Source: Pasteurellaceae bacterium LFhippo2
Lineage (GTDB): Bacteria; Pseudomonadota; Gammaproteobacteria; Enterobacterales; Pasteurellaceae
DNA length: 64,000 nt
NCBI GenBank assembly: GCA_029852775.1
Contig: LEKJ01000018.1
Span: 41,050-105,049 of the forward strand
Direction: 5' to 3'
The position numbers and the translations under genes were made by a program. Under the pieces are notes generated by a model. The model was given only the letters and a program-made list of their open reading frames with translations, searched no databases and was not told the origin of the DNA. Of the stretch, positions 27,309-36,544 are shown one piece after another; the stretch's first letter is position 1; each line of letters begins with the position of its first letter.

Positions 27309-27878
27309 TTAAAAAATTGATGTTTCTAAGTGCAACTCACCTTTCTTCACTACAATAGCTTTACCAAATTTTTTTACCATTGCTTCTTTGGTCTTATTCT
27401 CATCCAATGTGTATACAGGGTTATTATTTAGCACGCTAGCGACACCATCGGCGAGAATTGGCAGAAACATTTGCAATTCATTTTGATATTTTTGAGGTTC
27501 AGCTTTCCAGCTTAATAAACGAACGTTTTTCAAATACACAGCGCCTTTTTCAGAATCATAGTAGGGAACTGTATCCATATTGAGCTGGATACTAGCGTCG
27601 TATTTTTTGCCTTTTACGCGTAATAGACCTTCAATAATTCCCGCAATTTCAACGGTTTTCTCATCTGTTTGCCCGATACGAGTTGCTAAATTATGTAATT
27701 TGTAATCAAGTTGAAATAGCCCAGGTAAACCAACGCTATTTTCAAGAGGGACTTTTTCAGCAAGACGATTATCAAGATACTGGTTGATGTCTTTTTCGCT
27801 AATGCTCAATAGCCCTGCTTGTACACTAAATGGAGCAAGTAATAGCATTGCGAATATATATTTGCGTAAAGTTTTCAT
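27309..27878 (-). CDS. DUF1439-family exported protein
   Basis: A 189-residue protein with a Sec signal peptide (MKTLRKYIFAMLLLAPFSVQAG) cut after QA. Unlike E. coli YceB, the DUF1439 lipoprotein, there is no lipobox cysteine, so it should be soluble in the periplasm. The mature part begins LLSISEKDINQYLDNRLAEK and has alternating beta-strand character, like lipid-binding folds. The function is unknown. It is divergent from the small lipoprotein gene at 27978. Confidence 0.75.
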   Translation of the reverse strand: MKTLRKYIFAMLLLAPFSVQAGLLSISEKDINQYLDNRLAEKVPLENSVGLPGLFQLDYKLHNLATRIGQTDEKTVEIAGIIEGLLRVKGKKYDASIQLNMDTVPYYDSEKGAVYLKNVRLLSWKAEPQKYQNELQMFLPILADGVASVLNNNPVYTLDENKTKEAMVKKFGKAIVVKKGELHLETSIF

Positions 27879-27977
27879 TTGAACTCTCTTATCTGTTGGT
27901 TTAAAAATTTAAAACAAGTAAAATGTCTCTCTTTAGAAAGCAAAATAGCATAATAGTTTAGTTTAAAGGATATTTTT

Positions 27978-28109
27978 ATGAAAAAGATTTTAGTTTGTGT
28001 GGCTGTATTAATGATTGCAGGCTGTTCTGTTGGCGGTGGTGTAAGTGCTGGTGGTGGCTCAAATGGAATGGGAATCGGCTTTGGTTTAGGTACTGGTTTT
28101 AAATTTTAG
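27978..28109 (+). CDS. Small glycine-rich lipoprotein
   Basis: A 43-residue reading frame. A signal peptide MKKILVCVAVLMIAGC with lipobox IAGC and Cys16 is followed by only 27 mature residues rich in Gly, Ser and Phe (SVGGGVSAGGGSNGMGIGFG...). AAAGGA lies seven bases upstream of the ATG. I do not recognise the family. It could be an outer-membrane lipoprotein with a flexible tail. It sits alone between the DUF1439 gene and lolA, an interesting neighbour since LolA carries lipoproteins. Confidence 0.7.
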   Translation: MKKILVCVAVLMIAGCSVGGGVSAGGGSNGMGIGFGLGTGFKF

Positions 28110-28174
28110 GAAACTTTTTTTAAAACCCTTGTTCAAAGGGAACATCCTATTCAAAACCATTACAAGGATTATCT

Positions 28175-28822
28175 ATGAAACAATTAATTAAGAAGTCAGT
28201 AGTTGGCTTAGCATTATTCTCAGCAACAACATTTGCGTTTGCGGACGCACAATCAGTCGCTGAATTACAACAACGTTTAGAGAAAGCAAGTCAATATAGC
28301 GCTGATTTCGATCAAACCGTTCGTTCAAGTAAAGGCAAAGAGATTCAAAAAGGCAAAGGAAAATTCTACGTTAAACGTCCGAATTTATTCCGTATGGATA
28401 CTAAATCGCCACAGGAAAACTTAATTGTGTCAGATGGCGAAACATTATGGTTTTATGATCCATTCGTTTCTCAAGTAACTGCAAGTTGGGTAAAAGACGC
28501 AGTAAGTAACACTCCGTTTATTTTGTTGACGAGCAATGAAAAAAGTCATTGGGATCAATATGATATTAAACAAAATATGGACAACTTCGTCTTAAAACCA
28601 AAATCGAAGAAAAGCTCAATTAAACAGTTTGATATTCGTATTGACGCAAATGGCCTATTAAAAGGTTTTAGCACCATTGAGAAAGATGGACAGAGCAATC
28701 TTTACATTTTACGTAATATCTCAACGGGTAATGTTGATTCAGGATTATTTAAATTTAGCGTACCAAAAGGTGCAGAATTAGACGATCAACGTAATAAATC
28801 AACGAAGAAATCGAAGAAATAA
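28175..28822 (+). CDS. lolA: Outer-membrane lipoprotein carrier protein LolA
   Basis: A 215-residue periplasmic chaperone that takes lipoproteins from LolCDE to LolB. It has a Sec signal peptide cut after AFA (before [12 protein letters not shown]), then the LolA core with [33 protein letters not shown] and [18 protein letters not shown]. It ends in a lysine-rich tail longer than usual. The gene is followed by an uptake-signal hairpin terminator, so it is likely monocistronic. Confidence 0.94.
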   Translation: MKQLIKKSVVGLALFSATTFAFADAQSVAELQQRLEKASQYSADFDQTVRSSKGKEIQKGKGKFYVKRPNLFRMDTKSPQENLIVSDGETLWFYDPFVSQVTASWVKDAVSNTPFILLTSNEKSHWDQYDIKQNMDNFVLKPKSKKSSIKQFDIRIDANGLLKGFSTIEKDGQSNLYILRNISTGNVDSGLFKFSVPKGAELDDQRNKSTKKSKK

Positions 28823-28825
28823 TTA

Positions 28826-28871
28826 ACAAGCGGTACGATTAGTAAAAAAATTTGCAAATCGTACCGCTTGC
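28826..28871 (+). terminator. Uptake-signal dyad terminator after lolA
   Basis: ACAAGCGGTACGATT faces AATCGTACCGCTTGC across an AT-rich loop. The left core is exact and the right ends in C. The stem of about 14 pairs starts four bases after the lolA stop. Confidence 0.75.
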
Positions 28872-28896
28872 AGTTTGAATATGGAGGCTCTATCAA

Positions 28897-29205
28897 ATGA
28901 AATCTCTTTATAATCAGCGAGATCCACAAGAGTGGCAACAATTTTTGGGGCTTTTAAAACAGGCTGTTGCAGAAAGCAAAGCCGAAGAGCTTCTTTCAAT
29001 GTTGTTGACTGCAGATGAACGAAGTTCTTTAGGACTACGAGTTCAAATCGTACAGGAATTGTTAAATAGCCAACTTCCGCAACGCGAAATTCAGCAAAAA
29101 TTAAATACGAGTGCAGCGACTATCACGCGCGGTTCAAATATGTTAAAGACCGTTGATCCAGAGACTTTAGAATGGGTAAGTAATCAGCTAAATGGCAAAG
29201 CGTAA
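28897..29205 (+). CDS. trpR: Trp operon repressor
   Basis: A 102-residue all-helical dimeric repressor that binds operators when loaded with tryptophan. The family core LLTADERSSLGLRVQIVQEL is followed by the DNA-reading helix-turn-helix SQLPQREIQQKLNTSAATITRGSN. No TrpR-type operator (ACTAGTTAACTAGT-like) is visible upstream, so self-regulation is not supported here. It overlaps the following mtgA by 14 bases. Confidence 0.95.
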   Translation: MKSLYNQRDPQEWQQFLGLLKQAVAESKAEELLSMLLTADERSSLGLRVQIVQELLNSQLPQREIQQKLNTSAATITRGSNMLKTVDPETLEWVSNQLNGKA

Positions 29206-29974
29206 ACGTAATAATAAAAAACTGTCATTCATTAAGAAAATTATCGCCTTTTTTATTCCTTCACAACTAACTTCAGCAAAATCGTGGCTTTGGTTTGCTT
29301 TTAGCCGAGTAGGTTTGGCGGTGCTTAGTTTCTTTCTTAGTTTAACTCTTATTTTTTCGGTTGTTCCAGTTCCTTTCTCGGCTTATATGGTGCAGAAAAA
29401 AGTTGAACATTTGGTTCAATGGGATGATTATGAAATTAATTATAAATGGGTAAGTTTAGATCGCATTTCTTGGCAAATGCAGATGGCTGTGATTGCGTCG
29501 GAAGATCAGAAGTTTGATTCGCATTTTGGGATCGATTTTAACGCAATCCAAATGGCGATTAAACGTAATTCAAAGTCACCAAATAAAAAACAAATTGGTG
29601 CGTCGACGATCTCACAACAAACTGTCAAAAATCTCTACTTGTGGCACGGAACAAGTTGGGTAAGAAAAGGCATTGAAGTCCCTTTAACTTTTTTAGTCGA
29701 AAGCGTGTGGGATAAACAGCGTATTTTAGAAGTTTATCTCAATATTGCCGAATTTGGAGATGGTATTTTTGGTGTAGAAGCTGCAGCTAAATACTATTTT
29801 AAAAAATCTGCAAGTCAGCTAAATTTGCAAGAAGCGTCATTGCTGGCGGCTTCGCTACCTAATCCCATTATTTATAAGGTAAATAGACCAAGTAGCACAA
29901 TGCGTAAGCGTCAGCAATGGATTATGCGTCAAGTGCAAAGTTTAGGTGGCATCGGCTATCTTGAAAAAATGTAG
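29192..29974 (+). CDS. mtgA: Monofunctional peptidoglycan glycosyltransferase
   Basis: A 260-residue family GT51 enzyme that polymerises lipid II into glycan strands. A single membrane anchor at about 39-60 is followed by the catalytic domain: ASEDQKFDSHFGID (motif with the catalytic Glu), GASTISQQTVKNL, RKGIEVPLT and ILEVYLNIAEFGDGIFGVEAAA. There is no transpeptidase domain. Translation probably couples to trpR through the 14-base overlap. A hairpin of two uptake signals ends the unit. Confidence 0.95.
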   Translation: MAKRKRNNKKLSFIKKIIAFFIPSQLTSAKSWLWFAFSRVGLAVLSFFLSLTLIFSVVPVPFSAYMVQKKVEHLVQWDDYEINYKWVSLDRISWQMQMAVIASEDQKFDSHFGIDFNAIQMAIKRNSKSPNKKQIGASTISQQTVKNLYLWHGTSWVRKGIEVPLTFLVESVWDKQRILEVYLNIAEFGDGIFGVEAAAKYYFKKSASQLNLQEASLLAASLPNPIIYKVNRPSSTMRKRQQWIMRQVQSLGGIGYLEKM

Positions 29975-29983
29975 CTATTTTCG

Positions 29984-30011
29984 ACCGCTTGTGTTTACAA
30001 GCGGTCTGATT
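29984..30011 (+). terminator. Head-to-head uptake-signal hairpin after mtgA
   Basis: GACCGCTTGT-GTTT-ACAAGCGGTC: two exact cores (29984-29992 and 29997-30005) form a tight stem, then TGATTTT. It lies 10 bases past the mtgA stop. Confidence 0.85.
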
Positions 30012-30043
30012 TTCTAAAAATTTTGCAATTTCAAGGATCAAAA

Positions 30044-30949
30044 ATGAAACTGCTAATGCTTTGTCGTGAACCCCGTCTTTATAGCTGCCAACGTCTTTTA
30101 CAAGAAACTGAAAAACTTGGCTATCAGCTTGATATTCTCGATCCTAATCGTTTCCTACTTCGTTTAGAACAAGGGCAATTTAAGCTCTATTATCAATTTG
30201 GCGAAAGCTATGATAAGAATCGCTCTAAGCCAATAGAAGTAAAAGATTATCAAGGTGTTATTGGGCGTTTTGGTACAACAAGTACAGAAATGGGCTGTAA
30301 TGTATTACGCCATTTTGAATCGCAAGGAGTCTCGGTTCTCAATAGAGCGGAGAGTTTTCAGCTGGCGCGAGATAAATGGCAGAGTTTATTGCGTCTAAAT
30401 CAAAAGAATATCCCTATTCCTTCAACTGTGCTTACTGGCGAACTTTATGCAACAAGTGAAAGTTTGAACCAATTTGAGTTGCCGGTTATCTTAAAAACGT
30501 TATCGGGATCTCAAGGTGTCGGGGTAATGCTTGCAGAGAGTAGAAGTAGCGCACAAAGCTTACTTGAGACTTTGAAGGCGGCAAAAGTGAATACTCTACA
30601 GCAACAATTTATTCAAGAATCAAAAGGGCAAGATATTCGTGCTTTTGTGATTGGTAATCAAGTGGTAGCGACTATGCAACGTAATGGTTCTGCGGATGAA
30701 TTTCGTGCCAATATTCATCGTGGCGGAACAGCGATAAAAATTGAGTTAACTGAGCAGGAGCAACAAATTGCAATTCAATCTGCTCAAGCTATTGGATTAG
30801 ATGTGGCTGGTGTTGATTTGATTCGTTCTAAAAATGGCTTAATGGTTATTGAAGTGAATGCAAGCCCGGGATTAGAAATGATTGAAAAAGTCAGTGAGCA
30901 GAATATTGCAAGAATGATGATTCAGTCTCTATTAAAGAAAATAAAGTAA
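30044..30949 (+). CDS. rimK: RimK-family ATP-grasp glutamate ligase
   Basis: A 301-residue ATP-grasp protein that aligns with RimK along its whole length: MKLLMLCREPRLYSCQRL at the start, KTLSGSQGVGVMLAES for the ATP loop, GQDIRAFVIGNQVVATMQR, FRANIHRGG and the Mg-binding MVIEVNASPGLEMIEK. RimK adds glutamates to the C-terminus of ribosomal protein S6; related ligases act on other targets, so the substrate is inferred. I start at the ATG at 30044 with AAGGA upstream. It converges on gltS. Confidence 0.85.
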   Translation: MKLLMLCREPRLYSCQRLLQETEKLGYQLDILDPNRFLLRLEQGQFKLYYQFGESYDKNRSKPIEVKDYQGVIGRFGTTSTEMGCNVLRHFESQGVSVLNRAESFQLARDKWQSLLRLNQKNIPIPSTVLTGELYATSESLNQFELPVILKTLSGSQGVGVMLAESRSSAQSLLETLKAAKVNTLQQQFIQESKGQDIRAFVIGNQVVATMQRNGSADEFRANIHRGGTAIKIELTEQEQQIAIQSAQAIGLDVAGVDLIRSKNGLMVIEVNASPGLEMIEKVSEQNIARMMIQSLLKKIK

Positions 30950-30972
30950 TTTGCAAAATTTTGTTAAAAAAG

Positions 30973-31006
30973 AACCGCTTGTAAGGTTACCTTGCAAGCG
31001 GTTTTG
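30973..31006. terminator. Uptake-signal terminator between rimK and gltS
   Basis: AACCGCTTGTAAGG-TTA-CCTTGCAAGCGGTT followed by TTGTT. The left core is exact (30974-30982) and the right is GCAAGCGGT. It stands between convergent genes and can serve both. Confidence 0.8.
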
Positions 31007-31017
31007 TTATTTAGTTT

Positions 31018-32235
31018 CTATTTTAAGAAATTAATAAAGGTTGTGATTACACCTAAGTTTAAGAAATCCACAAAGAATGCACCCACGAGTGGAACGATTA
31101 AGAATGCTTTATGCGAAGGGCCAAAGGTTTCTGTTACAGATTGCATATTTGCAACAGCTGTTGGTGTTGCACCCAAGCCGAATCCACAGTGACCAGCTGA
31201 TAGAATTGCTGCGTCGTAGTTTTTACCCATTACGCGGAATGTCACAAAGTAAGCATAAATAACCATCACGACAGTTTGTACTAAAAGAATAATTAGCATT
31301 GAACCCGCTAAACCGGCTAATTCCCATAATTTAATACTCATTAATGCAATAGCTAAGAATAAGCTTAATGACGCATTACCAAAAATATCAATTGCACGGT
31401 CGAACATATCGAATTTGAATACAAGTGTTAATACATTACGTAAAACTACACCAAAACCTAATGCCCATACAAATTGTGGTAAACCGATATCTGGGAACAT
31501 CGTTTTCATTACAGAAGAGAATGCTAAACAGGCTGCAAATAATGCCATTGTTTCAATCATTGATGTCGCTGTAATTAAACGGAAATTATCAACATCTTCA
31601 AAAGTATCTCCAGCATATTGTTTGTCAGAAGTATCAACTTTTGCACTATGTTTTACTTTTTCCAATTTCATTCCATTCACTAAACGGCGAGCAACTGGAC
31701 CACCTACTAAACCACCGGCAACTAAGCCAAAGGTTGCAGAAGCCATTGCCATTTCCATAGCTCCAGTAACATTATATTTCTCAGCAAAAATAGTACCCCA
31801 AGTTGCACCTGTTCCGTGGCCACCAGTTAGAGTAATAGAGCCAGTTAATAAACCAATGAGTGGATCTAAGCCAAGAGCAGTTGCCATTGTAACGCCAACA
31901 ATATTTTGGATAATGATGAATCCGCCAACCACAGCAAGGAAAATAACTAATGGCATTCCGCCTTGTTTAAGACGAGTGAAGTCTGCTGATAAGCCAATTG
32001 ATGAGAAAAAGGCTAGCATAAAGGCTGTTTGTAGCGATGATTCAAATTGGAATGTAATACCTGCAAACTTATATAAGCAGAAGATAATTGTGGCAGCAAA
32101 TAAGCCACCGGCTACTGCTTCAGGAATATTGAAATCTTGTAAAAACTTAATTTTATTTACAAAAAAACGTCCTAATAATAAGACTAAAGTCGCAGCAATC
32201 AGAGTGTGGTAACCATTTAAAATGATTGGTTCCAT
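31018..32235 (-). CDS. gltS: Sodium/glutamate symporter GltS
   Basis: A 405-residue Na-dependent glutamate carrier of the ESS family, with two inverted five-helix repeats. The pore-loop motifs are ITLTGGHGTGATWG in the first half and ILSAGHCGFGLGATPTAVANM in the second. Length matches E. coli GltS (401). GGAGAAA precedes the ATG, and a good promoter lies 40-68 bases upstream. It is divergent from yidE. Confidence 0.95.
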   Translation of the reverse strand: MEPIILNGYHTLIAATLVLLLGRFFVNKIKFLQDFNIPEAVAGGLFAATIIFCLYKFAGITFQFESSLQTAFMLAFFSSIGLSADFTRLKQGGMPLVIFLAVVGGFIIIQNIVGVTMATALGLDPLIGLLTGSITLTGGHGTGATWGTIFAEKYNVTGAMEMAMASATFGLVAGGLVGGPVARRLVNGMKLEKVKHSAKVDTSDKQYAGDTFEDVDNFRLITATSMIETMALFAACLAFSSVMKTMFPDIGLPQFVWALGFGVVLRNVLTLVFKFDMFDRAIDIFGNASLSLFLAIALMSIKLWELAGLAGSMLIILLVQTVVMVIYAYFVTFRVMGKNYDAAILSAGHCGFGLGATPTAVANMQSVTETFGPSHKAFLIVPLVGAFFVDFLNLGVITTFINFLK

Positions 32236-32274
32236 TGTGTTTCTCCTTATTATTTATAGTTATGAAAGACCTAG

Positions 32275-32303
32275 AGAATATAAGAATTTGTCTTGCTTGT
32301 CAA
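32275..32303 (-). promoter_or_regulatory. Promoter of gltS
   Basis: On the minus strand TTGACA (32303-32298), 17 bases, then TATTCT (32280-32275). This is a full -35 match and a four-of-six -10. Confidence 0.75.
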
Positions 32304-32445
32304 AGTGAGTGAATTTTAACCTTTTGAAATATAGGTAAAAATAGCTATAGAAAATTTACTTAATTTCTTGAGCTAGATCGCATTTTTACATATTTAGCTT
32401 TGTTAAAATATGGACAGTTTATTTTTAAATTTTATGAGGCTTTTT

Positions 32446-34098
32446 ATGAGTGAAATTGCATTAACTGTAAGCCTATTATCCCTAGTCGCAGTTATAGGGC
32501 TTTGGATAGGGCATATCAAAATTCGGGGTGTCGGTCTCGGCATAGGTGGTGTTCTTTTTGGTGGGATATTTGTTTCCCATTTTATGACGCTATATGGCGT
32601 GACATTAGATTCTCACACCCTTCATTTTATTCAAGAATTTGGTTTAATTCTATTCGTTTATACCATCGGTATTCAAGTCGGACCAGGCTTTTTTGCTTCC
32701 CTTCGCCAATCAGGTCTAAAACTCAATGGCTTTGCCTTAATGATTGTAGGTATTAGCGGTATCCTTGTTATCCTTCTCAATAAATTGTTTGATGTTCCTT
32801 TACCTGTTATTTTAGGTATCTTCTCTGGTGCGGTTACCAATACGCCATCTCTTGGTGCGGGTCAGCAAATTTTATCTGAATTAGGCAGTGATACTTCGGT
32901 AATGGGGATGGGCTATGCGATTGCGTATCCATTTGGTATTGTTGGTATTCTTCTTACAATGTGGTTAGTGCGAATCGTGCTAAAAATTAATGTAGATAAA
33001 GAAGCTGACGAGTTTGAGCGCGCGTCTAATACTAAAAAGGAAGGGTTAAGCACTCTTAATGTCCGTATTACAAACCCTAATTTAAATGGCTTGCAATTAA
33101 AAGATTTGCCGGATTTTGAGTTACACGATGTCGTCTATTCTCGTTTAAAACGCGGTGAAGACTTATTTGTGCCAAAAGTTGATACTCAAATCTTATTGGG
33201 CGATGTGTTACATATTGTAGGTGAGAAAGCCACCTTACACAAAATGTTGCTTATTTTAGGGGAAGAAGCAAACATTTCTGTTTCCACCAAAGGTACAATG
33301 TATCGTACTGAACGAGCTGTTGTAACGAATGAAAAAGTGTTTGGTAAGAAAATTAGCCATCTGATGTTAAAAGGGAAATATGATGTTGTAATTTCTCGTT
33401 TAAACCGTGCTGGCGTGGAGTTAGTGCCAAATGGCGAAATGACCTTACAATTCGGGGATGTGCTTAATTTAGTTGGTCGCCAAGAAGATATTGAAGCGGT
33501 AATGGAAATTATTGGTAATGCACAACAAAAACTGCAACAAGTTCAAATGCTACCAATTTTTATCGGTATTGGACTTGGTGTGTTACTAGGCTCTATTCCT
33601 ATCTATATTCCTGGTTTCCCTGTTGCACTCAAATTAGGTCTAGCTGGTGGGCCTTTAGTTGTTGCATTGATTCTTGCTAGAATTGGTAGTTTTAGAAAAC
33701 TTTATTGGTTTATGCCTCCGAGTGCAAATCTTGCGTTACGTGAAATAGGCATTGTGCTTTTCCTTGCTGTTGTAGGTTGGAAAGCTGGTGGTAATTTCCT
33801 TAATACTCTATTAAGTAGTGATGGTTTAAACTGGATTGCCTATGGTGCAATGATTACGTTCATTCCGCTGTTTGTCACGGGGCTTGTTGCAAGAATTTAC
33901 GCTAAAATGAACTATTTAACATTATGTGGTTTACTTGCTGGTTCAATGACTGATCCTCCTGCTCTTGCATTTGCGAATGCGATCAAAGAAGGAAATGGTG
34001 CTTCTGCGCTTTCTTACGCAACAGTTTATCCATTAGTAATGTTCTGTCGAATAATTTTACCGCAATTGCTTGCTATTTTACTTTGGGCAGCAAGTTAA
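32446..34098 (+). CDS. yidE: YidE/AspT-family putative transporter
   Basis: A 550-residue membrane protein. Two hydrophobic blocks of about five helices flank a central cytoplasmic pair of RCK_C (TrkA-C) domains, and both halves contain the AspT-YidE-YbjL duplication. Close to E. coli YidE throughout: [68 protein letters not shown] and [13 protein letters not shown]. The substrate is unknown; AspT itself exchanges aspartate and alanine. I start at the ATG at 32446 with GAGG upstream, not the in-frame ATG 12 codons earlier. Confidence 0.9.
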   Translation: MSEIALTVSLLSLVAVIGLWIGHIKIRGVGLGIGGVLFGGIFVSHFMTLYGVTLDSHTLHFIQEFGLILFVYTIGIQVGPGFFASLRQSGLKLNGFALMIVGISGILVILLNKLFDVPLPVILGIFSGAVTNTPSLGAGQQILSELGSDTSVMGMGYAIAYPFGIVGILLTMWLVRIVLKINVDKEADEFERASNTKKEGLSTLNVRITNPNLNGLQLKDLPDFELHDVVYSRLKRGEDLFVPKVDTQILLGDVLHIVGEKATLHKMLLILGEEANISVSTKGTMYRTERAVVTNEKVFGKKISHLMLKGKYDVVISRLNRAGVELVPNGEMTLQFGDVLNLVGRQEDIEAVMEIIGNAQQKLQQVQMLPIFIGIGLGVLLGSIPIYIPGFPVALKLGLAGGPLVVALILARIGSFRKLYWFMPPSANLALREIGIVLFLAVVGWKAGGNFLNTLLSSDGLNWIAYGAMITFIPLFVTGLVARIYAKMNYLTLCGLLAGSMTDPPALAFANAIKEGNGASALSYATVYPLVMFCRIILPQLLAILLWAAS

Positions 34099-34120
34099 GA
34101 TTATTTCTTTTTTATTGATA

Positions 34121-34152
34121 ATTAGCGCACTTTATTGTGCGCTAATTTTTTT
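34121..34152 (+). terminator. Terminator after yidE
   Basis: ATTAGCGCAC-TTTATT-GTGCGCTAAT followed by TTTTTTT, 22 bases after the stop. Confidence 0.9.
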
Positions 34153-34205
34153 CAAATCGTGTTATGATTCTAGGCATAACAATTTCATTTTATTAAGGAA
34201 AATAT

Positions 34206-35435
34206 ATGTCGCTACAATCCCTTTCTGAAGCGCTAGAAAATATGCTTTCTCGCTTACCAGAACCAACTCAAACTGAAATTATCAACCTAAATCAATCGGC
34301 AAATCGAATTACCGCTAAAGATATTTTCTCGCCAATTAATGTGCCTAATTTTGATAATTCAGCAATGGATGGATATGCTCTTAGAGTAGAAGATTTAGCC
34401 GAAAATAATACCTTAACTGTTGTTGGTAAAGCCTTTGCAGGCAATCCATTTACAGGGAAAGTCGAGAAAGGGCAGTGTGTGCGCATTATGACTGGGGCAA
34501 AGGTGCCAGATGATATCAATGCGGTAGTAATGCAAGAAGATACAACTTTAAATGCTGATGGTTCAGTTACTTTTAATCGAATCCCTAAATTAGGTGCAAA
34601 TATTCGTCGTATTGGTGAAGATGTAAAACAAGGTGATCTTGTTTTAGCTAAAGGTTGTCAATTAAATGTAGCAACATTACCTTTGCTTGCTTCTTTAGGG
34701 ATTGCACAAGTGGAAGTATTTTCTCGTGTTAAAGTGGCAATTCTTTCGACTGGAGATGAATTAGTTAATGTTGGGGAACCGTTACAAAGTGGTCAAATTT
34801 ATGATACTAACCGTTTCGCTGTGCGCTTAATGCTAGAAAAATTAAATTGTGAAATTTTAGATTATGGATTACTTCCTGATAATCCTGAAACATTTGAAAA
34901 AGTATTCAACGAAGCGCAAGCTACCGCAGATCTCTTAATTACCAGTGGCGGTGTTTCTGTGGGCGAAGCTGATTTTACTAAAGATGTACTGGAAAAATTA
35001 GGGGAAATTGGTTTCTGGAAAATCGCAATGAAACCAGGTAAGCCATTTGCATTTGGGAAATTAGAAAAAGCGTGGTTCTGTGGCTTACCTGGTAATCCAG
35101 TTTCAGCATTAGTGACTTTCTATCAATTAGTTCAGCCTGCGATTATGAAGCTCTCGGGATATTCTGCAGAAAAAATTGCAAATTTTTCGCCAAAATTAAC
35201 CGCTTGTACTACAGTTCCGTTGAAAAAAGCGATTGGCCGTCAAGATTTTCAACGCGGATTCTATCAAGCAAATAGTGAAGGTCAATTAGAAGTTTATCCA
35301 GTTGGTATGCAAGGTTCACATATTTTTAGTGCTTTTAATGAAAGTAACTGTTTTATTGTACTTGAGCAAGAGCGTGGCAATGTAGAAGCCGGCGAGAAAG
35401 TCACAATCCAGCCGTTTAATTTTTTACTGAAGTAA
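34206..35435 (+). CDS. moeA: Molybdopterin molybdenumtransferase MoeA
   Basis: A 409-residue enzyme that inserts molybdate into adenylylated molybdopterin. Seen: NVPNFDNSAMDGYALR, the VRIMTGAKVPDDINAVVMQE stretch, the MoCF fold signature ILSTGDELV...GQIYDTN and TSGGVSVGEADF, and KPGKPFAFGKL...GLPGNPVSA. It has AAGGAA upstream and is followed after nine bases by moeB, an arrangement (moeAB) shared with E. coli. Confidence 0.96.
   Translation: MSLQSLSEALENMLSRLPEPTQTEIINLNQSANRITAKDIFSPINVPNFDNSAMDGYALRVEDLAENNTLTVVGKAFAGNPFTGKVEKGQCVRIMTGAKVPDDINAVVMQEDTTLNADGSVTFNRIPKLGANIRRIGEDVKQGDLVLAKGCQLNVATLPLLASLGIAQVEVFSRVKVAILSTGDELVNVGEPLQSGQIYDTNRFAVRLMLEKLNCEILDYGLLPDNPETFEKVFNEAQATADLLITSGGVSVGEADFTKDVLEKLGEIGFWKIAMKPGKPFAFGKLEKAWFCGLPGNPVSALVTFYQLVQPAIMKLSGYSAEKIANFSPKLTACTTVPLKKAIGRQDFQRGFYQANSEGQLEVYPVGMQGSHIFSAFNESNCFIVLEQERGNVEAGEKVTIQPFNFLLK
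35199..35207 (-). repeat. DNA uptake signal core inside moeA
   Basis: Exact ACCGCTTGT, preceded by AATTGCAAATTTTTCGCCAA, the typical AT-rich flank. Confidence 0.8.
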
Positions 35436-35444
35436 GGAATTGAT

Positions 35445-36191
35445 ATGGAACTTACCGATCACGAAACATTACGTTATAACCGTCAAATCATTCTAAAAAG
35501 TGTTGATTTTGATGGGCAAGAAAAGCTAAAAGTAAGTCGAGTGTTAATAGTAGGAGCTGGCGGTTTAGGTTGTGCAGCTAGTCAATATCTAGCCAGTGCA
35601 GGCGTTGGGCATTTAACGCTTGTTGATTTCGATACTGTATCACTTTCAAACTTACAGCGTCAGATTTTGCATACTGATCAAAATATCGGACAACCTAAAG
35701 TCGAATCAGCTAAACAGAGTTTGAACCAAATCAATCCGAATATTGAAATCAATACAATTAATGCGATGTTGGACGAAGAAGCGTGGAAAGAGCTTATTCC
35801 TAAGTATGATGTTATTGTTGATTGTACCGATAATGTTGATATTCGAAACCAGTTAAATTTGCAATGTTTTCAGCAAAAACGACCGCTTGTATCGGGTTCT
35901 GCAATTCGTTTTGAAGGGCAAATATCAGTCTTTACTTATCAGCAAGATGAACCTTGCTATCAATGTTTGAGTCAATTATTTGGACAAAATGTATTGAGTT
36001 GTGTCGAAGCGGGTGTTATTGCACCTATAGTTGGGGTTATTGGCAGTCTGCAGGCGCTTGAAACAATCAAAGTGCTACTGAATATTGGTAAGACTCTATC
36101 GGGTAAGCTATTGATAATCGACGGCTTAAACTTCTCTGTGAGAGAAATGAAATTACCTAAGCAGAAGAATTGCGTTGTTTGTTGTAATTAA
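35445..36191 (+). CDS. moeB: Molybdopterin-synthase adenylyltransferase MoeB
   Basis: A 248-residue E1-like enzyme that adenylates the C-terminus of MoaD so it can be sulfurated. The nucleotide loop is LIVGAGGLGCAASQYLASAG, LSNLQRQILH carries the conserved Arg, VDCTDN follows, and two zinc cysteine pairs are seen (CYQC and the C-terminal CVVC). It lacks a rhodanese domain, as in E. coli MoeB. It shares a transcript with moeA. Confidence 0.95.
   Translation: MELTDHETLRYNRQIILKSVDFDGQEKLKVSRVLIVGAGGLGCAASQYLASAGVGHLTLVDFDTVSLSNLQRQILHTDQNIGQPKVESAKQSLNQINPNIEINTINAMLDEEAWKELIPKYDVIVDCTDNVDIRNQLNLQCFQQKRPLVSGSAIRFEGQISVFTYQQDEPCYQCLSQLFGQNVLSCVEAGVIAPIVGVIGSLQALETIKVLLNIGKTLSGKLLIIDGLNFSVREMKLPKQKNCVVCCN
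35882..35890 (-). repeat. DNA uptake signal core inside moeB
   Basis: Exact ACCGCTTGT over codons for RPLVS. Confidence 0.8.
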
Positions 36192-36242
36192 AATTATGTT
36201 TTGTCTGAATTGTTAAGGAAATGCAAAGAAAGGTCTAATCGT

Positions 36243-36271
36243 TTGACGACTAAATCGGTTTAGCTTATTAT
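36243..36271 (+). promoter_or_regulatory. Promoter of tRNA-Asn
   Basis: TTGACG (36243-36248), exactly 17 bases, then TATTAT (36266-36271). The predicted start is near 36278, eight bases before the tRNA. It is one of the two strongest promoters seen in the window. Confidence 0.85.
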
Positions 36272-36285
36272 TCTTCTCGTTATGT

Positions 36286-36361
36286 TCCTCCTTAGTTCAG
36301 TCGGTAGAACGGCGGACTGTTAATCCGTATGTCGCTGGTTCAAGTCCAGCAGGAGGAGCCA
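36286..36361 (+). tRNA. tRNA-Asn (GUU)
   Basis: A 76-base gene with encoded CCA. The acceptor TCCTCCT pairs with AGGAGGA, the anticodon GTT is at 36319-36321 in the loop CTGTTAA, and the T-loop is GGTTCAAGTCC. It is almost identical to E. coli tRNA-Asn. It has its own promoter and stands alone between moeB and gapA. The rest of this 404-base gene-free stretch holds only two terminators and a short AT-rich spacer. Confidence 0.97.
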
Positions 36362-36458
36362 AATTTCCTCCTTTAGTTTTTACTTTTGGTCTTGTTTTAT
36401 TTGTCTCCTTTTATAAAACAGTAATTCAACCTCCTAAGAATTAGATCAAAAGATTTTA

Positions 36459-36485
36459 CCCTCACTTTTTTGAGGGTTTTTTTTC
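36459..36485 (+). terminator. Terminator downstream of tRNA-Asn
   Basis: CCCTCA-CTTTTT-TGAGGG followed by eight Ts, about 98 bases after the tRNA. Confidence 0.85.
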
Positions 36486-36544
36486 ATCTAAAAATAGGTT
36501 ATTGCCCTTTCCTATATTTAGAATTTTCTTTGTTTATGTGTAAT

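Noticed and set aside
31415-32212. A 265-codon open frame on the plus strand opposite gltS
   Set aside because: It is antisense to a clear sodium/glutamate symporter gene, has no ribosome site and a composition (Lys, Pro, Thr runs) typical of a reading-frame shadow.
32360-32400. CRP-like sequence before yidE (TTGAGCTAGATCGCA)
   Set aside because: Only seven of ten half-site bases match; too weak to list as a site.
36363-36377. Echo of the tRNA-Asn 5' end (TTCCTCCTTTAGTT) two bases after the tRNA
   Set aside because: Only 13-14 bases with one insertion. Attachment sites normally copy the 3' end of a tRNA and no integrase is near, so a chance match or tiny duplication is more likely.
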